A stretch of 64,000 nucleotides of DNA from Phocoena phocoena (GCF_963924675.1 NC_089221.1:91203835-91267834), one strand, 5' to 3'; positions 47,440 through 60,817 are shown, counted from the first letter of the stretch. Translations and numbers: made by a program. The notes: generated by a model not told the origin, from the sequence alone.

Positions 47440-49194
47440 GGTATTATCTCTTGTAAAAATAAAATTATCTGCCACTGTGCTCCCTATTCAGTGTTCTAAA
47501 ATTAATACAGACCTTAAAATCTCTACCTAATCAGTATATAGAATTCAATTATTAGAGGAAATTAGGAGAGAAAACAACTTTCTCTTCAGACACCTTGGCC
47601 TTTGATAGTTTTCAAGTTAGTAAATTAGCTAATGGCTAATTTGTATTATTCTGTATATTTTTTCTGTTAGCCTCATTGTCTGCCTTAATCATTCTCCAAA
47701 CACCTGACAAAGAGCAATAACTGATGGGGATTTAGAAGAGGCTGTTGAGTATATATTGTGTTATTAGTCCCCAGATGATAGCATCACTCCTCTTGTTTTG
47801 GGAAACTTCTCTTAACTCAGTAATTCCAGTAACTCAGTAATTCCAATGAGAGGCTTTTATCCCATACCCTTACAAACCATGTGAGATATGCTAATTCCAT
47901 CAGAGTAGTTTGACTTTCTAAAATTGGAACTAATGAAAACATCTTATCCTTTTTGGTAATAAGTCTTTATATGGCTACTGGCCATAGTTCCAGATACAAG
48001 GAAGAAGCTGTCCAAGACAACTCTGAGAGAGAAACAGAAACAGATGAGAGAAGCTTTCGAGCTCCAAGACAATTGCTGCCCTTCCCATTGTTCATGTAAA
48101 TCAGCCAGTAAATTGCATTTTTGTTTTTTTGATTTTGTTTTTGGTCTAAGCTAGTTTCAATTGTACTTACTCACTTGCAACTAAAAGAATCAAAACTTTT
48201 ACCAAGAAATGCCATAAATCATAATTGCAACATCCTTGAAGACATGAGCGGAATCTTCTGTATATTTTTATCATTATTCTCACTCAATGAAGCACCAAGC
48301 CCATAGTAACTGCTTTTTAAAAAATGCTTGCTGGTTTTCACTAAAAAGTGACTCTAATCATTTGAGGCCTCGAGGCAGATTGGTGCAGATTTAGAGGGAG
48401 AGGAGATATTTTTGATCAGGAGGAAGACAGTGTGTCCCTCAACTCATCCTGCAAAAGCAAATTTTTAGGCACAGTCCTAGCCCTCATTGAAAAATGCCAG
48501 GCCTCACCAAATACAACTTATGGTCTCAAATCATAGTCCTATAAATAAAAAGCTTCTAAAGTATTATTAAATTGGTAAACTTTTTCTTTCTCTCTGACTA
48601 AAACTGGCTGTGGTCACGAAGTCTTTACTAATTTGAGCACAGATATTTAGGTATTATTTAAAGACTTGGGGTATGTGGTAAATAAATATCGTTGTTGTAT
48701 GATTTCTCTAACTAGGAATACACAGTCTGATGAACTAATGACCAGGAAATAGTCTCACAAGATCAAATCCTGAAGAGGTCAGTGACCACTGGCCGAAATG
48801 TGTTTACAGAGGCCATTTATGAACAGGATTTAACTCCAGATCAACATCCTCAGCATCTGACCTTTATTCTTTCTTCATTTCAAAGGCCTGTATCCAGCAC
48901 TTAGCTTCTTGGCTCTTCACCAAAGGCATGCTGATTTTCCAAAAGATAAACATTAATAGCCTAGCAAACACATGTGCTTTGCAGAATGCAGAAGGCTAAG
49001 AGCTAGACATTACTAGTTTGTAAATTTGCTGAGAGTTTCCAGAACTACTTTAAAAGACATAATCCCAACCTCATAACACTTAAGGACAAATAGAGGAGAC
49101 AAGACAAGAATATGTCAGCCACCAGAAAATGAAAGTACAAAAGTGTATTGATGGGAAAGGTGAGGTGGGGTTTGTGTTGATAGGTCAGAGAATA
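47440..49194. other. Unassigned sequence
   Basis: No repeat or gene recognised. A short repeat AACTCAGTAATTCCA occurs twice near 47814-47845. Confidence 0.4.
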
Positions 49195-49385
49195 TGCTAT
49201 ACAATAATAGTAGCTATCATTTTTTGAGCAGTCACTGAATGGCAAATATGTCTCAACAACTTTGTAATATACATAGAATTGCCCCCGCTAAACAGAAGAA
49301 AAAGCTGAGTGTTGATAAGGTTAAGTGATGTACCAGAGGCCATGTAATTATTAAGTGGCAGAGCTGGGGTTCAATCCAGATATGT
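49195..49385 (-). mobile_element. MIR fragment
   Basis: GAAGAAAAAGCTGAGTGTTG, GGTTAAGTGATGTACCAGAGG and AAGTGGCAGAGCTGGGGTTC are the minus-strand MIR core. Confidence 0.7.
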
Positions 49386-50014
49386 ACCCAACTTTCAGTA
49401 AGTTTTTAAATTTCTCTATTCCCTGCCCTTGGAGCAGACTGCTGCAATTCCTTTTCCTGACCACTGTGGTTCCAGTGTTCTACTTCAGATCTATATAATT
49501 CAGAGGCTAGCTACCTTCTACTCATTATACTCCTTTGGAGTCCCAAATGTTTCCTAAATGAGCATAGGTCCCTTCTACTCTGTCTACAGAGACATCTCAT
49601 CAAAATAGAAAGGGAATGGATTAAAGGAAAAGAATTTGAGGTATTAGACAATTCTTTGCTCTTCACCCCCTCATTCCACCATGTACAGTCACAAACATAT
49701 ACAAATACATGGTCATACACATCACACCTCAAGTGGCAGGGCAACTTCTTGCCTAAGGAGACACAGCTGCAGCAGCTCGTTCAGCAGCAGTTAAAGCTCA
49801 CTCAGTCAAAGCACAGTAAATGACTTGGGACCTCAGACCAGTGGTCCTTCAAGGTCAGAAGCCTGGCTCCAACAGAACATGAGGGACTACAGTGTAGTTC
49901 ACCTAATTGTTGCCCTCTTTGACAAATGCCCCTCCTATCTGTCCATCACCCCAGTGCCTAAGACAGTACAAATAGAAGGTTCCTAATAAAGTGCTCTTTT
50001 CCTTTGAGCACTGA
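49386..50014. other. Unassigned sequence
   Basis: No gene or repeat recognised. Confidence 0.4.
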
Positions 50015-50560
50015 ATAAGATTCCACTGCCTGGACGTACCACAGTTAATTTATCCATTCACCTACTGATGGACATCTTGGTTGCTTCTAACTTTTGGCAG
50101 TTATAAACAAATCTGCTATAAACATCCATGTGTAGGTTTTCATATGGACATAAGTTTTCAACTTTTGGGGGTAAATACCAGATACTGCAACCGCTGGATC
50201 ATATGGTAAGAGGATGTTTAGATTTGTAAGAAACTGTCAAACTGTCTTCCCAAGTGACTGTACCATTTTGTATTCCCATCAGTAATGAAAGAGAGTTCCT
50301 ACTATACCACATCCTTCTCAGCATTTGGTGTTGTCAGTGTTCCAGATTTTGGCCATTCATATAAGTATATAAGGACTATCTCATTGTCTTAATTTGCAAC
50401 TCCCTGACGACATATGATGTGGAACACCTTTTCATATGTTTATTTGCCATCTGTACATCTTTTTGGTGTGGTGTATGTTAAGGTTTGTGGCTCATTTTTT
50501 AATCAAGTTGTTTGTTTGCCTGGTTTTTTTAAAGTATATTTTAGTAGAAAATATTTTTAT
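50015..50560 (-). mobile_element. L1 ORF2-end fragment
   Basis: CCATTCACCTACTGATGGAC, CTGGATCATATGGTAAGAGG, AAACTGTCTTCCCAAGTGAC and CATTTGGTGTTGTCAGTGTT follow the minus strand of the L1 ORF2 3' portion in exact order. Confidence 0.8.
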
Positions 50561-50654
50561 GCAATTAACCACATCATGATAAACTTGGTTATCAGACAAT
50601 TAAGGCACCATATTTACCTGATATTTGTCCATCCTAATTGCTAAAAAATGGAGA

Positions 50655-51005
50655 AAAGTTACTCAGGCCAAAATCTTGGAGTCACTCTTGAGTCTGCCTT
50701 TTAATCTCACATCCCACAATCAATCAAACATCAAATCTTATTGAGTCCACAATCAAAGTACATCTAGAATCCATCTACTTCTCACCCTGTCAATTATTTA
50801 TACCTTTATCCAAGTCACCACCGTCTCTTACTTGGCTTGTGTGCAATAACTCTGTAACTCTTCCCTGCTTCCCACATTGCCCCCTTATTGTATATTCACA
50901 GCACAGTAGCCAGAGCAATCGTTCTAAATAAATATTGTGTTATCTCTCAGCCCAAAGCTATTCCATGGTTTTCTTTTCCACACAACAGTGTCAGCACACA
51001 TTTGG
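50655..51005 (+). mobile_element. L2 LINE ORF2-end fragment
   Basis: AAATCTTGGAGTCACTCTTG, CATCTAGAATCCATCTACTT and CAGCACAGTAGCCAGAGCAA match the L2 segment coding 'LGV..DS' to 'LDYCNSL' and beyond of its reverse transcriptase. Confidence 0.65.
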
Positions 51006-51279
51006 GCACTCAAAAATTTGTCGATTATATCTATTTATAGGCTCTCCAGGAGATTCTATAATAGAAGTTTAAAAACCACTGATCTGTGAAGAGAAAGGAT
51101 TGCTTAGGGTAAAGAAATTTAAGGTTAGACAGTTTACCTTGTTAAGGGATTAAAGGTTTACAAACACTTGAGTATCATGAACCAAAAAGAAAGTATGGAA
51201 TACAATTCTTATCAGGTCTTCTTTAAGATCTATTTTCTGGTTGTAGTTCTTGTTATTGTTTTCTTATAAAGTAATACAA

Positions 51280-51492
51280 TTTTTTTTTTTTTTTTTTTTT
51301 GCGGTACGCGGGCCCCTCACTGTTGTGGCCTCTCCCGTTGCGGAGCAGAGGCTCCGGACGCGCAGGCCCAGCAGCCATGGCTCACGGGCCCAGCAGCTCC
51401 ATGGCATGTGGGATCTTCCCGGACCGGGGCACGAACCCGCGTCCCCTGCATCGGCAGGCCGACTCCCAACCACTGCGCCACCAGGGAAGCCC
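51280..51492 (-). mobile_element. CHR-type SINE (short form), young
   Basis: Complement of CHR SINE after a 21-base T run. Duplication AAGTAATACA(A/G)T at 51269-51280 and 51493-51504. Confidence 0.95.
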
Positions 51493-51504
51493 AAGTAATA
51501 CAGT

Positions 51505-52018
51505 TTTTAAAAAATATTTTTTCCCTTTAAAAACACTTTTAAACATTGGGAAAGAATATATATCCATTTAGAAAACTAAGACCCAAGAGACTAAGGAAAG
51601 ATCTGAAAACTTGGAAGTCCTAGGGGAAGGGGAATCCAAAGGTGAATAACTTGGCTATAATGGAGGAAAGTTTTGGGTAAACTGACAACGTTGGAATGTG
51701 GAAGGTAGATTAAATTAAATTATTGTATCAACAATAAATACACTGAAATTGACAACTGCATTGTGATTATATAGAATAATATTTCTGACCATAGGAAATA
51801 TTCATTGAAATATTTAGGGATAAATAACAATGATGTCTGCAACTTGTTCTCAAATACTGTATATGTGCAACGTTTTTTGCATGTGTGTGCAATATTCATG
51901 ACTAAGTAGGCACAGAACCAAACAGGTATGATGCCTACAAGGTGAAGTAGGAGTTAGCACAATAAGCAGGATGGCTTGGCACATGCATTGTGTCCAGTGA
52001 GCAGAGGGAGATGTAGAA
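51505..52018. other. Unassigned sequence
   Basis: No repeat or gene recognised. Confidence 0.4.
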
Positions 52019-52520
52019 AGTTTTTTTTCATATCATCTAACCTAGATACTTCTAATTGACTCCAAGTATTTGTTCTCCCTTTATTTCTTAATAACTGAAG
52101 TGTAGATCTCAGTTGAACACTTGATAGGATAATATATTTCCAATCCCCCCAGCATGCCCCATGGAAGTTGACTAGATTTATTTGAAAGCACAAAAGGTAT
52201 TTTTTTTTCAGAGAACATTGTGGAAGATTCTGGGAACATACCAAAGCAGGTAAAAGCAAGAGCCCATACGACATGAGCTATTACTTTTAATGTGGCCCTG
52301 TTTTTAAATCTCCAGAGACAAGCCTGGAGAAATTTAGTTTGTTTTACAATAAATAAAATAAAGTAGTCAAGCTCTTAGATGTGACAGATATATTTTTCTT
52401 CATATCATCTGAGATAGATATTTATTATTGACTCTAAACATTCTCCCTTTATTTCTTAGTAATTGAAGTGTCGATCTCAGTTGAACACTTGACAGAAAAA
52501 TGTATTTCCAATCCTCCCAT
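52019..52520 (+). repeat. Diverged direct duplication of about 130 bp
   Basis: Segment 52019-52150 and segment 52388-52520 share, in the same order, CTTCATATCATCT, TTCTCCCTTTATTTCTTA, GATCTCAGTTGAACACTTGA and ATTTCCAATCC. The offset is 368 bases. The intervening sequence is not shared. Downstream (52620-52760) an AT-rich piece with GCCATCTTGGGCCAAGATG looks like an old repeat end. Confidence 0.8.
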
Positions 52521-52784
52521 GCAGCTAGATTTAGCCATGAAACTAGCATCTGTCTAATAAAATGAAAGTGGAAACACTGTGTGGAAAGTCTCCTTTAAAA
52601 GAATATGAATACGATAGCTTGTGGTTCAGCTGCCATCTTGGGCCAAGATGCAGCATGCATACGAAGACCTGAGTAGCAAAACAGAAGGAGCCAGGGTTCC
52701 TGATGACCATGGACTCTACAGTCCTGTGCTCCCTACATCCAGACTTCTGGAGAAATAAACTACTGATTATTTAGAATTTTTTTT

Positions 52785-52900
52785 AAAATTTTTGGCCACA
52801 CCGTGTGGCATGTGGGATCTCAGTTCCCCGACCAGGGATCAAACCTGTACCCCCTGCAATGGAAGCACAGAGTCTTAACCAGTGGACAGCCAGGGAAGTC
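52785..52900 (-). mobile_element. Short tRNA-derived SINE (Bov-tA/CHR-S-like)
   Basis: TTTTTGGCCACACCGTGTGGCATGTGGGATCTC through GCCAGGGAAGTC matches the short artiodactyl/cetacean tRNA-derived SINE, minus orientation. Flanks TATTTAGAATTTTTT and CTACTTAGGATTTTTT suggest an imperfect duplication. Confidence 0.8.
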
Positions 52901-55900
52901 GCTACTTAGGATTTTTTGTTACATGCAATTAAATCTAGCCCTAACTAGTACAGAATTCTCCATCATCACTAAATATGGGACACTTTTATTTTTCACAATT
53001 ACAGGGGTTTCACTCATTCAGTCTGCTTAGTCCTATGTGAGAAGCCACAGGGAATCTGACAAAGTTCTGCAGACAGAGCTAGATCATACTAGGCAGGCAT
53101 TTGCCCAAAACTGCTTTTGGGTCAACCAGTTCACTGGAGTCTGACTTGCGATCTGTTCACACCAATCATTATTATCATATATTTCAATGATTTTTGTTCA
53201 ATTTCTAAAGTAGAAGAGTTTGATCCCTTCCTCAGAGAAGTGTAACACCCACTAGCAAATATTTGCAAAGGTGTGGCTGGGTATACACAATGATTAGACT
53301 CTATGGCTATTTTTCATCAAGTACTCATGTTGGCATGAGTAGTCAATACCAAGAACAGAGTTGTCAGACTTGCTGTGAATTGTGTTTCTTCTCACCAGAG
53401 TAAATAGTTTCACATTTCAAGACCCATTCATGCCAAAGTCTGGGAAAATCAGAAGCCTTGGAATTGTAGTACCAGCCTAGAGAAGTAGAAGCCATCACTA
53501 GGAGAAACAGGATTAGGAGAACCAAACTGGAAATGGAGACATCAACCAAAGGTTTGCAGCAGGCTGGTTGCCCCCAGATTCCAGTTTCCCCAGAAAGGTT
53601 ACATCTGGGTGAACACCTGAATTTGTTTTCTATTTAATGGTCTACTCCTTTGCAGTCATAAAATAAATAAGGGAAGTCAGAGAGTCTACACTATTCTTTC
53701 TGAATCACCCCTGATCCAAATGTCATTGGTGAGGTTGTTAATTCAATATTTGAGTTAGGCTAAGACACTGTTTAAATCCTATTTATCAGATTATGACTTG
53801 GTGTAGGGGAATTTAAATATCCCTGTGGTAGCACAGCAGAAAATAAACTTGTAATATTGCCAAGTAAAGGCAAACAACTGCTGGGAATTAAATTGTATTG
53901 TTCTTAGAAAGAATGTCTTCACTTAGTGATTAAGAGTGATTTAGAGATCTTCCTGAATAGAAACCACAACAAGCATAGCACTTGCCGTGGTTGACAACTT
54001 CCTTTACTTGTAATACAACCTAGTTAATGTCTCACATAGGGAGTATTGAAGGTCAAATTGGAAAATGAACAGAGGGTTGTTGGGAAGGATCAGCACCCAC
54101 TCATCCCCTTGACCCATCTCTGTTTGTCCAGTTTCCCTACCAGAGCACGCACTTCCCCTGGAATCTGGAGCTGCTCCATATTTTTATTTTGGTAGGTCTG
54201 TGTTGCTCCAGACCTCCCCATGAGGCATAGCTACTTGCTTGTACTTTGCAAGATGTGAGCTCTATCCACTCGTTTCCTTCTTCACCAAAAAGATTAAAAA
54301 TAATTACAATCATACACTCAAGAGAAGGTGAATCTATCTTAAGAAATATATTTGGTCCTTTTTTATCCAACTTGTAATGTTAGCAAACCCTATAATTCAG
54401 GTATTTTTCCTCCATATCCTTCAATGGTCAAATTAGTCCTCATCAAATCCAGGCTTCCTGGAATTACAATGAATCCTGCAATTCCTGAAACACTTGAACA
54501 TATTGTCATTCTTAAATACACTGAGATATAGGACCTATGATTGACCTTTTAATACATTTAAAGGAAAAAGACAGTGGAATTATTAGGCCAAGGCTCTTTA
54601 AATTCAGAGAGATGAGAATACATTTAAAATGTTTTAAATAGATTTAAACATTAAACAGTGATATTCTAAAAATAAAATTTAAAATATCCAGCTTAATGTT
54701 TCAGTACAGAAAGAACTTCACCCTTAAGATTTTTGACCCCCTTACACTGATGTTAACTCTCCTTTCTCAGTCCCAGAACTTTGGACTGTTTGGGTAAACA
54801 GTTACCAGATGCTGGTTCCGATTGTAGCACCTCAGTAGGAGCTTATGGTTCCTGAGTATCACGGTTCCAGTGCTGCCTCAATATCCTTTGTAACCTTATC
54901 AGTTCAACACTAGGCTTACTGAGGATTTGAAGTGCTAGTATTGTAAAACCAATTTGCCACATCCAGCCATGTTGTCTCCATTCAGACCAGGTGACTGACA
55001 TGTAAACAGGGCAAGAAAAACAGACTACTTGAAGTCTTTCTCATTATCATTCTCTACAGTAGCCCTGTCTCAGCCAAAAGCTGTGTATAGACGATGAGGG
55101 AACTCTGGTAAGAGTAAAGAAGCCAATTTCTTTGCATTTCAATGAGAATCTAATTATATGGGTGATTGAGGAAACCTGTTCTGCTGATCTAGCTAGCAGT
55201 ATAGGGATCCTCCTAACTGACTTCCCTGACTCTTTTTACAGTTTTCCTTGGCTGAGGTGTCCCCACACACCCCCAAGTTTGGGTTATCATAATCTCCAAT
55301 TACTTATTTTCCATAAGGAGAATAAGTATATAACGTACTAATTTCCTCCAGTGCATCCAACTCTTACAGAGCCAATATTTAAGGGAGTGTCCTTACCAAC
55401 AATCACTAGGGCCCTAGTAACAGACTTTCTTGAGGTGTGGCTGTCCATTAAAACTAGTCCTCGATAGTGATGATTCAGAGTCTCTGGTTTAAGTGAGGCA
55501 AACAAATTTCTATGGATATGGCCTGGTTGTTTCTTCTCCCTCTTAAGGGGATTTGCTTATCTCCCTTGTAATTGTATCTAACAACAACTTTTCCTTTCCC
55601 ATTAAGGCATCAAGAGATAGACTTCCATTATTCTCCATCAGAGATATACTAAGATAACAAGTATGTAAAAATTATCATGATAAAGCATAGAATGTTAAGG
55701 CAAAAGAACATCACAGGTATTTGTCCCATACCCTGGCTATATCTTACATAAATCACCCTTACCTTTAGGAAATAGAATGACCTAGTCCATGCTTTCTTAA
55801 CTATTTTTTAGCAGTTTACTTAGTCCATGTGCTCAGAATTGAAGGAAGAAATATAACATGCCAGATGGCCAGGAAAATCCCGTTGGTTTGCTAAGGCAGG

Positions 55901-56532
55901 GTTATAGGGCCCCTAGGTTGCTGGGAGCCTAATTCCTCAGTTTCTCTACTACAATACCTGAACCAAGTAATAAATAGAATAAGAGCCAAGACTGAGTCTA
56001 AATTCATTACCTTCTTTGTTGCTCGCAAAGTTGAATTGGAGGGTGTAGCACTGATCTGCAGTCAACATGGGAGCTTCCTACTACTTTCTCTCAAGTCTAG
56101 ATCTGGGATCCACATATGGGTAGAAGTGAAACTACAGAGCATCTTGGGCACATTCAGGCATCAAGACCCAAAGGAGACAGAGGTTCTATTTTGTCTCAAC
56201 TCAGGAACAAAGAAATCTACCAGGCTGGACCACAATTTTCAACGAGCCAACTCCACCCACTGAGAATCAGGCTGTTGTCAAGATTGTGTGCTCCTCTTGA
56301 TGGAGAGAAAATAATGAAGAGAGTGGAGAGGGGGATCAGAAGCATTTCACCAATACTGATTCCTCTGGGCAGTGGAATGGGAACTCTCTCCCATGTATGG
56401 AGATGTGAGATGCACAGCACTAAACCATCTTCCGTAACAAAAGTAGAACATAGTAGAGTGTCAGAAGCCAAGGAGTTAAGAAAGTGGAGTATCAAGTTGT
56501 TTGAGGTGCAACCTCTGAGGAATACAAGGACC
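52901..56532. other. Unassigned sequence
   Basis: The largest unannotated stretch in the right half. The longest frame, 172 codons at 56116-56634, has no recognisable domain, and an opposite-strand frame of 105 codons overlaps it. Parts between 54700 and 56650 look like decayed ERV interior in composition, but I found no diagnostic motif. Confidence 0.35.
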
Positions 56533-57192
56533 AATGATACTCAGTACTTTACTGCCCATTATCAATGCCATGAAATAATGCTCACAAATACATCAGAGAC
56601 CAGTTCTGCTCGATGTTGGCAGCATGCCTACTAACTTCAAAGAAAGGTTCTGTAACCGGTGGCCGTTGCCAAATCTGGGCAAAAGAAGTCTTGTTAGTGG
56701 TGTTTTGGGACTTTCTTTTTTCTAGGCACAGTATTAGTTTATTTTGTTCTTGTTGTTTGAATTTGAAGAGCTTTAAGTAAGGCATGTTTCTCTACTGTCT
56801 CAGTCACCATCACTTCCTATTATCTAGACCAAGCCTGATCCACCAATATACGTACTTGTCAAATTTCTATAGGCATTTGAGCTAGTGACCCTTTGCCTTT
56901 AACAGGGCATCCTGCTATGACAAAAACTTTCACCCATTCATATAATAAAATTTGCTTTGTTTTCCTTATTGAAGGAAGAGTTTACTTACTGACTGAAGAA
57001 TTCTATTACTGTATTCAATTTTATCTTAATATTATTCATGAATCAGTCATAACTCAATGTGTGGTTCCATTTTATGTGGTAAATGCATATTGTTTCATTT
57101 AAGAAAGGCCTAACCTGACTCTTCCTCTGAGAAAAATGATACTCAGTACCTTACTGCCCATTATCAATGTCATGAAAAAATGCTCACAAATT
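56533..57192 (+). repeat. Direct repeat of about 58 bp, 602 bp apart
   Basis: 56533-56590 and 57135-57192 both read AATGATACTCAGTAC(C/T)TTAC ... CCCATTATCAATG ... TGCTCACAAAT, with about four mismatches. The bases between differ. Confidence 0.9.
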
Positions 57193-57764
57193 ACAAAGAA
57201 TTACTGTCATTTTTTTTCTAGTTTCTGCAAAAGAAAAGTCAGTTATTTGGGACTCAAACATCACCTTCCTTTACCATGAAATGTCATGACTCACACAGGA
57301 CGTGCTAGTCAAATCCTCCTTTCGACACATATTTAATGTACGGTTATTGTTTGAGGCACTGCCATCAGTGATAACAGTACATAATTTTAACATATTTCCT
57401 TCTTTTAACTGCAGACATTTGCCAGTGTCAACCCAGATTTAAAATGAAAGTGTTGTTCATCCTATGATTGACATGCAAGATAAGTGAAAATGATGGGACA
57501 GTATCAAAAGTATAATTATTCCAGGCATCACACTAATTCACTTTTACAATTTTGGTTCTGGTTTCTGTCCTATTAGTAATAAAAAGAATGAAATGACACT
57601 TTAAAAAAATGCCCTTAAAGTAGGACATCAAAAGTGCCTTAAAAAAAAATCTTAGGAGAGCAGCTATTTGTAAAGCTCACATGGTGAACTTTGAGGGCCA
57701 GAGTAGGGAAGGTCAGGGAAGAGATGATATCTTAGTCATGAAATGCAAGTAAAAAACTCCATAC
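57193..57764. other. Unassigned sequence
   Basis: AT-rich. No gene or repeat recognised. Confidence 0.4.
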
Positions 57765-58003
57765 AAAATTGTTTGAATAATGTACTGTATTATATAGTTG
57801 AAAGTCTATCTACTAAGAGAGTAGATCTTAAAAGTTCTCACCACAAGGAAAAAAAAAATGTGTAACTATTTGTGGTGATGGATGTTAACTAGACTTACTG
57901 TGGTGATCATTTCACAATATATACAAATATTGAATTTTATTTTGTATACCTGAAACTAATACAATGTTATATATCAATTATATCTCAATAAAAAAACAAA
58001 GAG
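57765..58003 (+). mobile_element. Old L1 3'-terminal fragment
   Basis: CTACTAAGAGAGTAGATCTTAAAAG, GGTGATGGATGTTAACTAGA and TATATCAATTATATCTCAATAAAA are the L1MA/MB 3'UTR and end. Confidence 0.75.
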
Positions 58004-58512
58004 GGCATTTATTATAAGACTTCATGAGTTTTGGATAGATCTTCAAAACAAAACACCAGGCGCTGACTTCCTCTTTCTCTCTTCTTGGTCTTTGCCTCTC
58101 TTTCTGCTTGTTCCCTCATTTGATCCTTATCTTTACAAATCGACATTTTTGTGTGTTTTCCCATGCATGTCCTTTTTCAGGTCAAGACCTATCAGAGGCT
58201 CTTGCTTCCAAATTCCAATGCCATATTCCTCCAAAACAGAATCTTTGGTTCATTTGAGTCAAGGATCTGCATCTGCCCCTGATTTATGGTTCAGCAGGGT
58301 GAGTTTGTGTACTGCAAAAATGGCTGTGACAGAAACAGGAGACTGTTCTCAATGAAAAGTCCTCTTAAAGATGTCCGCTTATGCTCAAGCTGAGAACATG
58401 CATACACGTAAGTGTTTTATGCAAATATACTGCTTGGTGTCAGTTGGCTATCTCTAATAAAAACATATTATTCCATAATTCATCCACGAGACCCAGATTC
58501 AAGAACCCATTT
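58004..58512. other. Unassigned sequence
   Basis: No repeat or gene recognised. Confidence 0.4.
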
Positions 58513-58848
58513 GAGGGTACTTCCCTGGTAGCACAGTGGTTAAGAATCCACCTACCAATGCAGGGGACATGGGTTCGAGCCCTGGTCCGGGAAGATCCCA
58601 CATGTCATGGAGCAACTAAGCCCATGCGCCACAACTACTGAGCCTGCGCTGTAGAGCCCATGAACCACAACTACTGAAGCCCGCGTGCCTAGGGCCCATG
58701 CTCCTCAACAAGAGAAGCCACCATAATGAGAAGCCTGTGCACAGCAACAAAGAGTAGCCCCTGCTCACCACAACTAGAGAAAGCCCGCGCGCTGCAACAA
58801 AGACCAAATGCAGCCATAAATAAATAAATAAATGTATTTTTTTTTAAA
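58513..58848 (+). mobile_element. CHR-1-like SINE (long form)
   Basis: TACTTCCCTGGTAGCACAGT through CAAATGCAGCCATAAATAAA, more diverged than the short copies. Duplication AAGAACCCATT (58501-58511) and AAGAATCCATT (58849-58859). Confidence 0.9.
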
Positions 58849-58859
58849 AAGAATCCATT

Positions 58860-59394
58860 AGACTCCAAAATTTTTATTTTAAAGTATACTTGAAATATTT
58901 TAAAGCAGGTGATGCTGAAGCATTTGAATAACACTCTTTTAACTTTCCCTCCATGGTGTCAATTCTCCCCACCCCAGTTCTCAGTAAGTTCATCAAGGAA
59001 AATCTCACGTACACAACACCAAAAAACAGTTCATGAGTAAAATCATATTACCTTGCCTCTAATAAATTTCCATTCTTTCTTGCCTAATATAAAAATCTAT
59101 GAATACATAAATTTGTTTCAGGCAAAATAAATATTGTCATTCATGCTTTCATCTCAGAATACAAAAAGTTAGGTGTTTCAAAACATCCTGAATCATAGGT
59201 TCAGAAGAAAGAATGGAGTAAATGCTTGGAGGCAGGAAATTTGTCAGTCATGCCTTTATGTTATTTTAAAGAGAAAAGAACATAAGCCCTTGGCAAGGCA
59301 TGCATCTCAAGATTGTGGGATGGAAAGTAGGTGGAGTTTTTCAAGAAGATGATCAGGTTTTTTACTGTACTGTCAGAAACCTCTTCTTACTGCC
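58860..59394. other. Unassigned sequence
   Basis: No repeat or gene recognised. Confidence 0.4.
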
Positions 59395-59770
59395 CCTCTC
59401 CAATTTTACTGAGATATAATTAACATATAACATTGTATTAGTTTCAGGTGTACAATACAATGATTTGATAGATGTATATATTACAAAATGTTCACCACAG
59501 TAAGTTTAGTTAACATCCATCACCTCACATTTAACAATTTTTTTCCTGTGATGAGGACTTTTAAGATGTACTCTCTTGGCAATTTTCAAATATACAAATA
59601 TATATTGTTAACTATATTCACCATACTGTATATTATGTCCCCAGAACTTAGTTATCTTATAACTGGAAGTCTATACCTTTTAACCACATTCATCCATTTC
59701 CCCTACCCCTCACCACACATTTCTGGCAACCACCATTCTGTTCTCTGTTTCTATGAGTTTGAGAAAACTT
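59395..59770 (-). mobile_element. Old L1M 3' region
   Basis: TTTTACTGAGATATAATTAACATATAAC, TAGTTTCAGGTGTACAATAC, CAGTAAGTTTAGTTAACATCC and AATTTTCAAATATACAAATA are the minus strand of an L1M 3'UTR. Confidence 0.75.
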
Positions 59771-60698
59771 CTCTTCTTTTAGTGAAGGCAAATATAGATA
59801 ACTGGCATCTTTCTAAAATTTAGTGAAATATTCTTGTTTTGTTTTACTATGACACTTTTTAGGAAGTCTACAATCCTAGTTCAAATAAAACTGAAAAGAT
59901 AGTTGGAACAGAATGCCTGCTCTGATCTTATAATTCCATAATATAACTCTAGGGCTGGGAGTGCCCCTATGCTAAAAAAATCTGGGTCAAGTAAGCTTGA
60001 GCAGCACTATATTATGGACTTTTTTTTTCCTTTTTTATTTCCTAAGACTCTTACCTTCTCAGGGATCCCTTGGTTTCCATGTTTACACATGTTGTTCTTG
60101 TATTCATAATATTGACCCCAATATGAAAATAACCCCCTTTTTAAGCTTACACATACACACATACGCACACACACACACACACATTCTTTCTCTCTCCCTC
60201 TCTCTAATTATTTTTGGATGAGTAGATTTCACTGAAGAGACGAGGAGAGCAGGATGGGATCCTACCCCATACAGAAGGTAAACAACTTTAAAATCCATGT
60301 ACTGTCTTCCTCTTCTCCATATTGCTTTTCTAAAACTCTGCTCCCACTTCTGCAGGTTCCGCTCTGTAACATCTCCCACAAAGAATCCACCCCCAACCCT
60401 TTACCCTCCACCATCTCTCTCACCCCCTCCTCCTCTCATCTTTCTGCTTCAAATCCTGTTTCCCAGTTTTTCCAGGGAGCCCTAAATCCTTCCTCCTCAT
60501 GGCAGGATACCTTTTCCCTATCTTTAAAATCTGGTGACATTTGGATTCCTCGAGGGACTTACCTTCTGCCCTAGGCATTATCAAAGCATTTAAAAAACAA
60601 AACAAGCCTCAGTTCTTTTACTAAAAGGCATTCTATTCCCAGTTGTGAAGGTAATAACATTTAATAACATTTTTACTTCTCTCTCTCTCTCAAAACAT

Positions 60699-60699
<1 letters not shown>
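59771..60699. other. Unassigned C/T-rich sequence
   Basis: Includes an AC/CT run near 60155-60200 (ACACACAC then TTTCTCTCTCCCTCTC). A C-rich piece at 60380-60440 gives several spurious frames. No gene. Confidence 0.5.

Positions 60700-60744
<45 letters not shown>
60700..60744 (+). repeat. (AC)n microsatellite
   Basis: About 22 uninterrupted AC units preceded by a CT run. Confidence 0.97.
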
Positions 60745-60746
<2 letters not shown>

Positions 60747-60817
60747 TCATTTTAGCAAGAAACTCTAAATGATTTTAGAGTTAAGCAAATATACGCAATT
60801 TTTTACATTTTTGGGGT

